A stretch of 64,000 bases of DNA from an uncultured Prevotellaceae bacterium (GTDB lineage: Bacteria; Bacteroidota; Bacteroidia; Bacteroidales; Bacteroidaceae). Position numbers and translations under genes: made by a program. The stretch covers positions 1 to 64,000 of the forward strand of contig CADACW010000011.1 of the NCBI GenBank assembly GCA_902786565.1. Direction: 5' to 3'. The stretch's first letter is position 1, and each line of letters begins with the position of its first letter. Shown one piece after another: positions 1 through 7,204 of the stretch. Under the pieces are notes generated by a model. It saw only the letters and a program-made list of their open reading frames with translations, made no database searches and had not been told where the DNA came from.

Positions 1-190
1 GAAGATGCCGAAGGGCATCTACATCATAGAGCTGAAGTACGGCAAGAGTGCCGACGAGGCCCTGCGCCAGATAGAGGAGCGCGGCTATGCCCAGAAGTAT
101 GTCATGGACGGCCGCCCCGTGGTCAAAGTGGGCCTCGCCTTCTCGCAGGAAGAGCGGAACATCACGGAGTGGAAGAGCGAAGAGGCGTGA
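1..190 (+). CDS. C-terminal end of AAA-ATPase-like / PD-(D/E)XK protein (partial)
   Basis: Only the last 62 codons are visible; the gene enters from outside the window in the frame beginning at base 2. The piece IYIIELKYGKSADEALRQIE followed by a GYA...Y...V.KVG.AF pattern matches the C-terminal nuclease-fold part (DUF1703, PD-(D/E)XK type) of the AAA-ATPase-like proteins that are present in many copies in Bacteroidales genomes. The ELKYG segment looks like the (D/E)XK strand. The cellular role of this family is not established. The N-terminal ATPase part cannot be seen, so whether the gene is intact is unknown. Confidence 0.75.
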   Translation, partial: KMPKGIYIIELKYGKSADEALRQIEERGYAQKYVMDGRPVVKVGLAFSQEERNITEWKSEEA

Positions 191-295
191 CGAAAATATA
201 GTTCTATTTATTAACCATTCCAAGAACGAGTGAAGCGAGAAAACCTCTTTAAAAGCGCGATTTTCGTTAGTTCTACGAAAAAAAACGGAAAAAAA

Positions 296-327
296 TTTGG
301 AGGTTTCAGAAAAACGTTGTACCTTTG
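296..327 (+). promoter_or_regulatory. Promoter of tRNA-Pro
   Basis: TTTG at 296-299 and TACCTTTG at 320-327, 20 bases apart, form a typical Bacteroidetes -33/-7 promoter. About 48 bp around it (AAAATTTGG, GGTTTCAG, TACCTTTGCACCCGC) are nearly repeated upstream of the tRNA-Val at 46423, so the two tRNA genes share a promoter module. Confidence 0.8.
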
Positions 328-367
328 CACCCGCAAAAGCAAAAACGATGCTTTCTGCACAAAGGTT

Positions 368-440
368 CGGGGCTTAGCGCAGTTGGTAGCGCACACGTCT
401 GGGGGGCGCGAGGTCGCTGGTTCGAGTCCAGTAGCCCCGA
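368..440 (+). tRNA. tRNA-Pro (anticodon GGG)
   Basis: A full cloverleaf can be folded. Acceptor CGGGGCT (368-374) pairs perfectly with AGCCCCG (433-439). The D stem is GCGC/GCGC. The anticodon loop CTGGGGG gives anticodon GGG with G37, as usual for tRNA-Pro. The T arm is GCTGG-TTCGAGT-CCAGT, and the discriminator is A. The C1-G72 pair is also typical of tRNA-Pro. No CCA is encoded. The anticodon stem has one A-C mismatch. The 3' end of this gene is the left copy of a 23-bp duplication (see 419-441). Confidence 0.93.
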
Positions 441-441
441 C
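419..441 (+). repeat. attL-like direct repeat in tRNA-Pro 3' end
   Basis: These 23 bases (T arm, 3' acceptor strand and one base past the discriminator) are repeated without mismatch at 1173-1195, while the flanking bases differ. Duplication of a tRNA 3' end is the classic footprint of site-specific integration by a tyrosine recombinase. Confidence 0.85.
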
Positions 442-448
442 ATAAGCT

Positions 449-500
449 AAGGAGTTGAAAACAAAAGGGTTTCAGCTCCTTTTCTTTTTTTTTTCTTTTC
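449..500 (+). terminator. Terminator after tRNA-Pro
   Basis: AAGGAGTTGAAA (449-460) pairs with TTTCAGCTCCTT (470-481) with one G-U pair, followed by a long T-rich run. It lies inside the integrated stretch, so the element appears to have brought a new terminator for the tRNA it rebuilt. Confidence 0.8.
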
Positions 501-528
501 GTTTTTTTATTCCGTTGGGTGATGTGCT

Positions 529-564
529 GGTTGACGTGAAAAGTCAACCAAGAAGTCAACCAAG
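529..564. repeat. GTCAACC repeats, candidate recombinase arm sites
   Basis: GGTTGAC at 529-535 is inverted relative to GTCAACC at 543-549 and 555-561. The two forward copies lie in a perfect 12-bp tandem repeat (541-552, 553-564). Short direct and inverted repeats about 100 bp inside an att site are where arm-type integrase or excisionase sites are expected. That role is inference. Confidence 0.5.
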
Positions 565-606
565 ATTTATGGAAGCAACAATTACGGTAATTTGCAAGAA
601 GAGTAT

Positions 607-867
607 ATGGCGGCAAACGGTTTGGTACTTCAATATCGGACTTTTATGCGCTGGAAGGAAAAGTATATTGTTTCGCAGCCTCAGTTGGACTATGAGCCAA
701 TAGAAACGCCCAAAATGGATGAACTCTTTGACGTATCCAACCAAGTTCCTCCTATTCATAAAGATACTCCGTCTGATGAGTTTGAGGAGAATAACTGGCC
801 AAACTTCTGGAGCAACCCATTTGCAAATCTCACCATTGACCTCAGCAGATACAAATTCCCCAGTTAA
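607..867 (+). CDS. Unrecognised 86-residue protein inside island
   Basis: The frame is open from about 535; the first ATG is at 607 and an in-frame TTG is at 592. The protein is acidic in its second half (SDEFEENNWPNFW) with a basic, aromatic patch RTFMRWKEKY near the start. I do not recognise the family, and no signal peptide or membrane segment is seen. No promoter of the TAnnTTTG type lies just upstream. It could be a 3' fragment of a longer gene whose start was lost when the island shrank, or a small cargo gene. Confidence 0.45.
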   Translation: MAANGLVLQYRTFMRWKEKYIVSQPQLDYEPIETPKMDELFDVSNQVPPIHKDTPSDEFEENNWPNFWSNPFANLTIDLSRYKFPS

Positions 868-966
868 CGTAGTAGTTAGCACTACTACTTATATATACCT
901 ATATGAGAAAAACGACAAAAAATGTCAAAATACCAATGAAGATAACGTAATCTGAGGAATTATTCG

Positions 967-974
967 TACCTTTG
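967..974 (+). promoter_or_regulatory. Promoter of small gene at 979
   Basis: TACCTTTG matches the Bacteroidetes -7 consensus and ends only 4 bases before the ATG at 979, so the transcript should be leaderless or nearly so. Confidence 0.65.
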
Positions 975-978
975 CACC

Positions 979-1149
979 ATGACGAACAAGGAATTCTCAG
1001 AGAAGCTCAAGGCAGGCATCGAACTGGCTGGAAAACGTATGCTACAGGAAAAGGCTATGCGTGGAGAGGATATTATTGTTTGTGATGCTGACAATAACAT
1101 TCAGCGCATCCCAGCAAGTCAGGTCATAGCAAGTAATCAAATTCAATAA
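979..1149 (+). CDS. Unrecognised 56-residue protein next to attR
   Basis: An ATG directly behind a TACCTTTG promoter opens a 56-codon frame ending in TAA at 1147-1149. The sequence begins MTNKEFSEKLKAGIELAGKR, predicted helical and basic, and ends ...IQRIPASQVIASNQIQ. The middle part GEDIIVCDADNNIQRIPASQ is acidic. The family is not recognised. The real promoter, good start and position just inside the right-hand att copy suggest a genuine cargo gene of the element rather than chance. Confidence 0.55.
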   Translation: MTNKEFSEKLKAGIELAGKRMLQEKAMRGEDIIVCDADNNIQRIPASQVIASNQIQ

Positions 1150-1172
1150 CAACAATAGAGATAATTAACACA

Positions 1173-1195
1173 GGTTCGAGTCCAGTAGCCCCGAC
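1173..1195 (+). repeat. attR-like copy of tRNA-Pro 3' end
   Basis: Perfect 23-bp copy of 419-441. No acceptor 5' half, D arm or anticodon arm precedes it, so it is not a tRNA gene but the displaced original 3' end. Confidence 0.85.
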
Positions 1196-1202
1196 CAAAA
1201 GT

Positions 1203-1240
1203 AAAAGGTTGAGAGTCTATAGATTCCCAACCTTTTTTCG
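1203..1240 (+). terminator. Original tRNA-Pro terminator (displaced)
   Basis: AAAAGGTTG (1203-1211) pairs with CAACCTTTT (1228-1236), followed by further T. It sits just after the displaced tRNA end, as expected for the tRNA's ancestral terminator before the island inserted. Confidence 0.7.
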
Positions 1241-1262
1241 TAACTAAAAACCTAAGAGAATC

Positions 1263-2132
1263 ATGGTAGAAATCAAGAACGACAAGCTCACCGTGCAGGT
1301 GGCTTCATTGGGAGCCGAGCTCCAGAGTATCAAGAATGTGGATGGCCGCGAGTATCTGTGGCAGGCCGGCGAGAAGTGGCCCCGCCGCTCACCTATACTC
1401 TTCCCCATCGTGTGCAGCGTCAACGACGACACCTACACGGTGGACGGCAAGGAATATCATCTGCCCCGCCACGGCTTTGCCCGCGACACCGAGTTCGAGC
1501 TGATAGCGCAGGGTGAGCATAAGGTGACCTTCGCCCTGCACGAGACGGAGGAGACGCTGAAGGTCTATCCCTACCGCTTCAACCTTGCGGTGAGCTATCG
1601 GCTGAGCGGCAACACCATCCATGTCGTCTGGCATGTGGAGAATACCGACACCCGCGAAATTCACTTCCAGATAGGAGGCCACCCGGCCTTCCTGGCTCCA
1701 GGCTGCAAGGAGGGCGAGCCGCTGAAGGGTGTCATTGCCCTGGACAACAAGGGGCCGCTGAAGGGCATCAAGAGCTACATAGACGGAACGCACGAGATGA
1801 CTGAGATAGCGCTGGACGGCATCAAGGACGGTCTCATCGCCTTCGACGATGCGTTCTTTGCCAACGACTCCGTGAAAATCTTCGATTGCCAGACGCACCA
1901 GGCCTGTCTGCTCAATCCCGACGGCACGCCCGCCGTGACGGTTGACTACAAGTGCCCCATCATTGCCTTCTGGAGCCCTTATCAGAAGTGTGCGCCCTTC
2001 GTGTGCATCGAGCCGTGGTACGGCCTTGGCGACCCGCGAGGCTGGAAGGGCGAGTTCCGCGACAAGTACTATATGAACCACTTGCAGCCCGGTGCCTCGT
2101 TCATGAGCGAGTACACCATCACTATTTCATAG
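1263..2132 (+). CDS. Aldose 1-epimerase family protein (LacX-like)
   Basis: The protein has 289 residues and belongs to the galactose-mutarotase-like superfamily (COG2017), which interconverts alpha and beta anomers of sugars or sugar phosphates. The N-terminus (ASLGAELQSI, then EYLWQ), the LPRHGFARD segment near residue 70 with the family's conserved His, and GGHPAF near residue 139 place it in the LacX-like branch rather than classical GalM. It has no signal peptide, so it acts in the cytoplasm. No TAnnTTTG promoter is seen close by. Its last 11 bases overlap the convergent GH115 gene. The substrate cannot be told from sequence; the neighbouring sugar-acid genes suggest a hexose or uronate link. 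Confidence 0.88.
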   Translation: MVEIKNDKLTVQVASLGAELQSIKNVDGREYLWQAGEKWPRRSPILFPIVCSVNDDTYTVDGKEYHLPRHGFARDTEFELIAQGEHKVTFALHETEETLKVYPYRFNLAVSYRLSGNTIHVVWHVENTDTREIHFQIGGHPAFLAPGCKEGEPLKGVIALDNKGPLKGIKSYIDGTHEMTEIALDGIKDGLIAFDDAFFANDSVKIFDCQTHQACLLNPDGTPAVTVDYKCPIIAFWSPYQKCAPFVCIEPWYGLGDPRGWKGEFRDKYYMNHLQPGASFMSEYTITIS

Positions 2133-5100
2133 AGTTGAGGATGAACTGCTCGGCCACGGGCAGGAAGAGATCGTGGCCACGGGCGTTGAGGTGGGCGGTG
2201 TCGGTGCCCTTGCCCCCCTGGAAGTAGGTCTTGCGGAACTGCACGTCGGCAGCCGGGATGTTGCTGTGGCGGGCGGCGTCGAAGATGGGGATGCCGTAGC
2301 CGCCGCACACCTCAATCATAGCGTCGACCACCTGTTGGCGCGGGCTGCCCTCGAAGTTCTCGCACGTCCACGGGGTGAAGAACAGGATGCGGGCGCGGGG
2401 ATATTTCGCCTTCAGCCCCCGGCACAGGATGCCCAGCCGCTCCTTGAACGTGTCGGTGCCAATGCTGTCCAGGCGGCCTTGCGAAGCGTCGTTATGGCCG
2501 GCAATGACGACCACATAGTCCAGTGAGTCCTTCATTTCCTGATAGCGGCGGTACATGCCCGTGCCCCACTGCTTGAGGTCGAGGGCAATGCAGTTGCCGT
2601 TGCGGCCGTAGTTGAAGTACTGCATGCCGTGCTTGCGTGCGAACTTGTAGTGCCAGGTGTTCTCCACCGGCTCGCGGTGGTTGCGCACGTAGCTGTCGCC
2701 TATGACTCCTATCTGCTTTCCGAACAGCGGGTCTTTGTTGAGCAAGCCTTTCACCACGGGCAGGATGGCCTTCCCCCAGAACTCTGCCAGCTTGGCAGCT
2801 CCCCGCTCGTTGGGGTGCAGCCAGTAGCTCTGGTCTCGGCTGTCCTTCTCTTCGATGATGTCCGTCTGCCAGTGCTTCTCAAAGTAGTTGTAGGCATCGT
2901 TGTCGCCTATGTGCACGTGTCCCGGCTTGCAGCGGCTCATCACCTGTGGGAATGTCTTGTAGTAGTCGGCCAGCAGTGCGAGGCTCTGAGGCGTAGCCAC
3001 CGACTTGTTCTTCGTCACGTAGTCGGGTGTGTACCAGATGGGCTTGTTGAGCACCACGTGGGCATTGGGCCAGAGGGCGAGCAGCGAGTCGATGATGGCG
3101 CAGAGGTTGTTGGCATAGTCGTTGGGGGTGGTGTGCTTGTTGCGGGGCCGCTCCACCGTGTCGTTGGTGCCCAGCATGATGCTGAAGACGAGGGGTAGGG
3201 TGGGGTGGGCGCTCACCAGTTCGCGGGTCTTCGCCACCACGTCGGCAAAATAGGTCTTGTCGCCTTCAGGCACGACATCCTCCTGGCGGGGCAGGAAGTG
3301 GTAGGTGGTCTTGCCGCTGCGCCCGCAATTGCGGAAGTAGACGGTGTCGATGCCCGCCTGGCGCGAAAGCCACTGGGCACACCGGGTGGGCGGCGCCGTC
3401 AGTTCGCGCTGCTGGTGCAGGGCGCCGTAGGTGATGCTGTTGCCGATGAACACGATGTTGGCACCCTGCTCCTTGGCCATTTCGTGCTGAGTGGGGATGA
3501 CGTAGAATCTTCGGCCGGGCTTGAAGTCGAGCATCCATTGGTCGAAGATGATATGGTCGTCGAGGGCTTTGACCCTGAGGGTGTGGCGGCCCTTCTGCAC
3601 CTTGACGGGCGTCTGCTTCAGCGCCTGTCCGCGCAGCACGCTGGTCTTCCAGAAATCCGAGCGGTACTTCTCTTTCAGCGAAATGACCACGGGCGGCTGG
3701 TCGTCGAGCGTCACCTGATAGCGCAGGTCGCCCTTGTCGTTAGGCTGAGTGGGAATCATGGCCGTATAGAGCACTGCGTCGCCCTCGCCCTTGCGGTAGT
3801 TGGAGGTGTCAAACTCGTAGACCACTTCGCCTCCCTTTGGAATGCTGACGGCCTTCATCGAATGGCCCAGCATCTGTATGGGCTGCACCCCCGCCGTGGC
3901 CGACTGGTATCGGCAGGCATTCTGGGCAATGGCATCGGTGGGCATTGCCGGGTGGGTCAGATAGTCGCCGTAGCCCGGCTGATACTCAGCCTTCGGCAGA
4001 AAGGGCACCGTCGGGGGCGTGAACACAGGCAGGTCGCGTGGCATCATGTTCATGATTCCCTTCCACTTGCCGCTGGCCAGGGTGTCGTTATAATAAGTGG
4101 TCAGATTCTGAATCTCGCGGTAGGCCTGTATGGCGCGGGCCGAAGCCCTCAGCATATAGTCTTCGCGGCCCTCCATCGCCTTTCCCGTCTGGCCCTGATA
4201 TTTCGAGCGGGCATCCTGTGCCTCCAGCATCTTCACCGCCATGGCGCGGGCCGAGAGCACGGGGTATTTGACGTGGGCGAAGAAGGCATCCTTCAGCTCC
4301 GGGCGCACCAGTCGCTCGGCCTCCTTCACGATCAGGCAGATGTGCTCGTAGGCCGAGAGATAGCGGCGCAGTTCGCCGTCGAACTCATTGGTGAACTCTG
4401 TGCCGGTGACCTGTGAGAGTCCTCGCGGATAGACCTTCTTGTCAAGTTCCACCTGCGTCCAGCCCATAAACTCAGGCTTGCGGATGGCGCAGAGGTGGTA
4501 GAACTCGTACATGGCAGGGAACAGCTTCTGGCCCACCTCCGGGCCGAACTGCGTGCACAGCCAACGTTGCAGATGGCTGCCGATGGTGTTGGGCTGGATG
4601 GCGTCGATGTTCCAAGCCATGTCGAGGAAGAACTCCAGGTCGTAGGCCGCCACCTTCGGGTCGTGCACGTTGGCAATCCACAGTTTGCGGCAGTTATGGT
4701 CGTAGGCCGCCTTCATTTCAGAATAGATGAGTCCAGGCTGGGTGGTGGTGAGCCACAGATAGTCGTGTGGGCGGCCCCAGTAGGACAGATGGTAGTAGAC
4801 ACCTCCGCCCCCGCTCCGCTGCTGTTGCGCTTTTTCCGAAAGGCGGGTCATATAGCCATAGTTGTCGTCGCACCACATCAGCGTCACATCGTCGGGCACG
4901 CGCAGTCCGCTCTCCATGATTTCCAGCACCTCCTTGTAGGGGATGAAGACCTGCGGCACCTTTTCCACGTCCTTGTGGTAGTATTTGCGTATGAGCTCGC
5001 GCTGGTCGTCGATGACCTGCTGCAATCCGTCCAGCTTTTCCTCCTTGGTCTTCACGCCCTCCATCGAACCATCGTGGATGCCGCGCATGCCGATGGTGAA

Positions 5101-5985
5101 AAACTCTTCCGAGCCCTTCACCTGCTGCAGGCGCTCCGCCCAGTACTGCTGCACCTGCGGGCGGTTGGTGATGTAGTTGTAGGCGCCGCGCACGCTGTGG
5201 TCCCATTCGGCCACATTGTTGCGGAGCAGCGGCTCGCAGTGGCTGGTCCCGATGAGTATGCCGCACGAGTCGGCCATTTCCTTATTGCCCTTGATGGTGA
5301 AAAATCCCGGCGTGCCAGAATGCATGGCTGGCCAGATGGCGTTGGCGCGCAGGCGCAGCAGCAGCTGGAACACAGCCTTGTAGGTCTTCGGCCCCATCGT
5401 TCCGAACTTGTCGCTCTTCTCGAAGGTCTTCCATGCCCAGTTGCGCAGGCTCCAGTCCTCGTCGTTGATGAAGATGCCGCGGTAGGCCACCGATGGCGAC
5501 TGCAGGGTGGCGTCGGTCTGGCCGAAGACCAGGCGCGGGCGCCGTTGCGGGCTCACGTCGCCCCACCATACCCAGGGCGACACGCCAGCCTTGCGGCTCA
5601 ACTCCAGGATGCCGTAGGCGCAGCCGCGGCCATTGCTGCCGACGACCAGCACCGAATTATGGCCGGTGCCTACAAAGAAAGCGTCGTGGCGGCCGGCAAT
5701 GCTGTCGACGGGCACGCCCATCTTTCGCAATTTGCCAATGGCGCCGCGGTTCTGGTCCAGTTGGAATATTTGTATGGTGCCGCCCTTGCGGCTGACGGCC
5801 CGCTGGCCCGTCACCAGCTGCATGTCGCCGGCAAACATGTCGAGTGCCGTGGCTACCACAGCCGTCGACTTGCCTTGCACTTGATAGGTCACGGGCTGCT
5901 GACCGTCGAACCAAACCACATCGGCAGCATCAGCCATGCTGCACATTGTCAGCAGAGCCAGAAGTAGAGTTTGAAGTTTTTTCAT
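2122..5985 (-). CDS. Secreted GH115 alpha-glucuronidase fused to two SGNH esterase domains
   Basis: The protein has 1287 residues. The start at 5985 gives a clear signal peptide (MKKLQTLLLALLTMCSMADA) and lies about 40 bases after a TACCTTTG promoter; upstream in-frame codons would spoil the signal. Residues about 21-830 resemble GH115 xylan alpha-1,2-glucuronidases. A first SGNH domain follows (GNSITYG near 848, GTND near 939, LHPNERG near 1057), then a second (GDSY near 1096, GHND near 1162, DTAHLNARGH near 1262). Family knowledge predicts removal of (methyl)glucuronic acid and of acetyl groups from xylan in the periplasm or outside the cell. The KDG kinase transcribed divergently could help use the released uronate. 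Two esterase domains in one enzyme is unusual. Confidence 0.9.
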   Translation of the reverse strand: MKKLQTLLLALLTMCSMADAADVVWFDGQQPVTYQVQGKSTAVVATALDMFAGDMQLVTGQRAVSRKGGTIQIFQLDQNRGAIGKLRKMGVPVDSIAGRHDAFFVGTGHNSVLVVGSNGRGCAYGILELSRKAGVSPWVWWGDVSPQRRPRLVFGQTDATLQSPSVAYRGIFINDEDWSLRNWAWKTFEKSDKFGTMGPKTYKAVFQLLLRLRANAIWPAMHSGTPGFFTIKGNKEMADSCGILIGTSHCEPLLRNNVAEWDHSVRGAYNYITNRPQVQQYWAERLQQVKGSEEFFTIGMRGIHDGSMEGVKTKEEKLDGLQQVIDDQRELIRKYYHKDVEKVPQVFIPYKEVLEIMESGLRVPDDVTLMWCDDNYGYMTRLSEKAQQQRSGGGGVYYHLSYWGRPHDYLWLTTTQPGLIYSEMKAAYDHNCRKLWIANVHDPKVAAYDLEFFLDMAWNIDAIQPNTIGSHLQRWLCTQFGPEVGQKLFPAMYEFYHLCAIRKPEFMGWTQVELDKKVYPRGLSQVTGTEFTNEFDGELRRYLSAYEHICLIVKEAERLVRPELKDAFFAHVKYPVLSARAMAVKMLEAQDARSKYQGQTGKAMEGREDYMLRASARAIQAYREIQNLTTYYNDTLASGKWKGIMNMMPRDLPVFTPPTVPFLPKAEYQPGYGDYLTHPAMPTDAIAQNACRYQSATAGVQPIQMLGHSMKAVSIPKGGEVVYEFDTSNYRKGEGDAVLYTAMIPTQPNDKGDLRYQVTLDDQPPVVISLKEKYRSDFWKTSVLRGQALKQTPVKVQKGRHTLRVKALDDHIIFDQWMLDFKPGRRFYVIPTQHEMAKEQGANIVFIGNSITYGALHQQRELTAPPTRCAQWLSRQAGIDTVYFRNCGRSGKTTYHFLPRQEDVVPEGDKTYFADVVAKTRELVSAHPTLPLVFSIMLGTNDTVERPRNKHTTPNDYANNLCAIIDSLLALWPNAHVVLNKPIWYTPDYVTKNKSVATPQSLALLADYYKTFPQVMSRCKPGHVHIGDNDAYNYFEKHWQTDIIEEKDSRDQSYWLHPNERGAAKLAEFWGKAILPVVKGLLNKDPLFGKQIGVIGDSYVRNHREPVENTWHYKFARKHGMQYFNYGRNGNCIALDLKQWGTGMYRRYQEMKDSLDYVVVIAGHNDASQGRLDSIGTDTFKERLGILCRGLKAKYPRARILFFTPWTCENFEGSPRQQVVDAMIEVCGGYGIPIFDAARHSNIPAADVQFRKTYFQGGKGTDTAHLNARGHDLFLPVAEQFILNSMK

Positions 5986-6023
5986 TCTTATATTGTATAG
6001 TAGTAGTTTTAGTTTGCTCAATG

Positions 6024-6031
6024 CAAAGGTA
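6024..6031 (-). promoter_or_regulatory. Promoter of GH115 gene
   Basis: Reads TACCTTTG on the minus strand, about 38 bases upstream of the chosen start at 5985. Confidence 0.7.
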
Positions 6032-6107
6032 GTCATTTCACGTGGACTATTGCCGCTGCTTAACAATCTTTAACCGCTTTGGCGGCAGGCAAAAAGAGAA
6101 TAATGCG

Positions 6108-6115
6108 TAATTTTG
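6108..6115 (+). promoter_or_regulatory. Promoter of kdgK
   Basis: TAATTTTG lies 27 bases before the ATG at 6143. It is divergent from the GH115 promoter, about 80 bp away, so the two could share regulators. Confidence 0.7.
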
Positions 6116-6142
6116 CAGCGATATAGCAGTAATAGTACAATT

Positions 6143-7192
6143 ATGACACAAGCTAAATCTAGAGTTATTACTTTCGGAGAATTGCTGTTGCGCTTCTCCA
6201 AAGAAGACCATCAGCGGCTGTCGCAAGGCCGCTATTTCACCAGTCTGTATGGTGGCAGCGAGGCCAATGTGGCCGTCTCGCTGGCCACGCTTGGCGACGA
6301 TGTGGCCTACGTCACCCGTCTGCCTGAGACCCCCGTGGGCCACGCCGGGGCCCAAAGCCTGATGCAGTTGGGCGTAGACCTGCGCGCCACCCTCTTTGGC
6401 GGCACCCGCATCGGCACCTACTATCTGGAGCCAGCGGCAGGCATGCGCTCGTCGAAGGTCATCTACGACCGTGCCGGCTCGGCCTACTCGGAACTGCGCC
6501 CGGGCATGATTCCCTGGCGCGAAGTGCTCAAAGGAGCCCGAGTGCTCCACGTCTCAGGCATCACCACGGCCATCACCCAAAATGCTGCCGATGCTACGTT
6601 TGAGGCGCTCGACATTGCCGATGAAATGGGCGTAAAGGTGTCATTCGACATCAACTACCGCAAGAACCTGTGGCGCTACGGTGCAGACCCCCGCGAGACG
6701 ATAGGCCGGATGCTCTCCCGCTGCGACCTGATGTTTGGCGACGCCATCGAGTTTGAATGGCTGTGCCAGCGCAAGCAGCCGCCCTTCACCGCCACCGACA
6801 CCCACTTCGAGATGCAGATGGACGAATATCAGGAGTGGTTCGAGCAGTTGCACCGCCAATATCCCCGTTGCCAGCGCTGGCTAATGGGTATGCGCAACAT
6901 GGTGGCCTCCAGCCGCCATCTGCTGACCGCCCTGCTCTACACCAACGTGGGCGACAAGGAGACGGCCGACGGCTACCGCCTGCTGAAGGGCTGCATCCAC
7001 GACATCAACGGCGTGGTAGACGCTTCGGGCGTGGGCGATGCCTTTATGGCCGGCATGCTGCATGCCATAGGCCAGCCGGGAGCCACCGAGCAGTGGATTC
7101 TGGACTATGCCCTGGCCGCCGCAGCGCTGAAGAACACCATCGTGGGCGACTTCAATCTGGCCACTGACGACGAAATACAATCATTATTATAA
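6143..7192 (+). CDS. kdgK: 2-dehydro-3-deoxygluconokinase (KDG kinase), PfkB family
   Basis: The protein has 349 residues from the ATG behind a TAATTTTG promoter. N-terminal VITFGELLLRFS and GGSEANVAVSLATLG are the substrate-binding signature of KDG kinases. C-terminal VDASGVGDAFMAGM is the PfkB signature with the catalytic Asp in GVGDAF. The enzyme phosphorylates 2-keto-3-deoxygluconate, the common intermediate of glucuronate and galacturonate breakdown, in the cytoplasm. It is divergent from the GH115 glucuronidase, which fits glucuronate use. A fructokinase is possible but the N-terminal pattern favours KDG. It is followed after 12 bp by leuB, probably in one transcript. Confidence 0.88.
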   Translation: MTQAKSRVITFGELLLRFSKEDHQRLSQGRYFTSLYGGSEANVAVSLATLGDDVAYVTRLPETPVGHAGAQSLMQLGVDLRATLFGGTRIGTYYLEPAAGMRSSKVIYDRAGSAYSELRPGMIPWREVLKGARVLHVSGITTAITQNAADATFEALDIADEMGVKVSFDINYRKNLWRYGADPRETIGRMLSRCDLMFGDAIEFEWLCQRKQPPFTATDTHFEMQMDEYQEWFEQLHRQYPRCQRWLMGMRNMVASSRHLLTALLYTNVGDKETADGYRLLKGCIHDINGVVDASGVGDAFMAGMLHAIGQPGATEQWILDYALAAAALKNTIVGDFNLATDDEIQSLL

Positions 7193-7204
7193 CAGACGAG
7201 CACT

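Larger units (their letters stand above)
442..1195 (+). mobile_element. Small integrated element or relic at tRNA-Pro
   Basis: A 754-bp AT-rich stretch lies between the two 23-bp copies of the tRNA-Pro 3' end. It holds a terminator, a cluster of 7-bp repeats resembling recombinase arm sites, two small unrecognised genes and a good promoter. No integrase is present. It is therefore either a deletion remnant of a larger element or a minimal satellite that uses a recombinase supplied elsewhere. Its base composition is clearly lower in GC than the genes that follow. Confidence 0.65.

Noticed and set aside
1173..1195. Second tRNA-Pro gene
   Set aside because: Only the 3' third is present; no acceptor 5' strand, D arm or anticodon arm.
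4495..5967. Open frame of 490 codons opposite the GH115 gene
   Set aside because: Antisense shadow; no start signal or domain.
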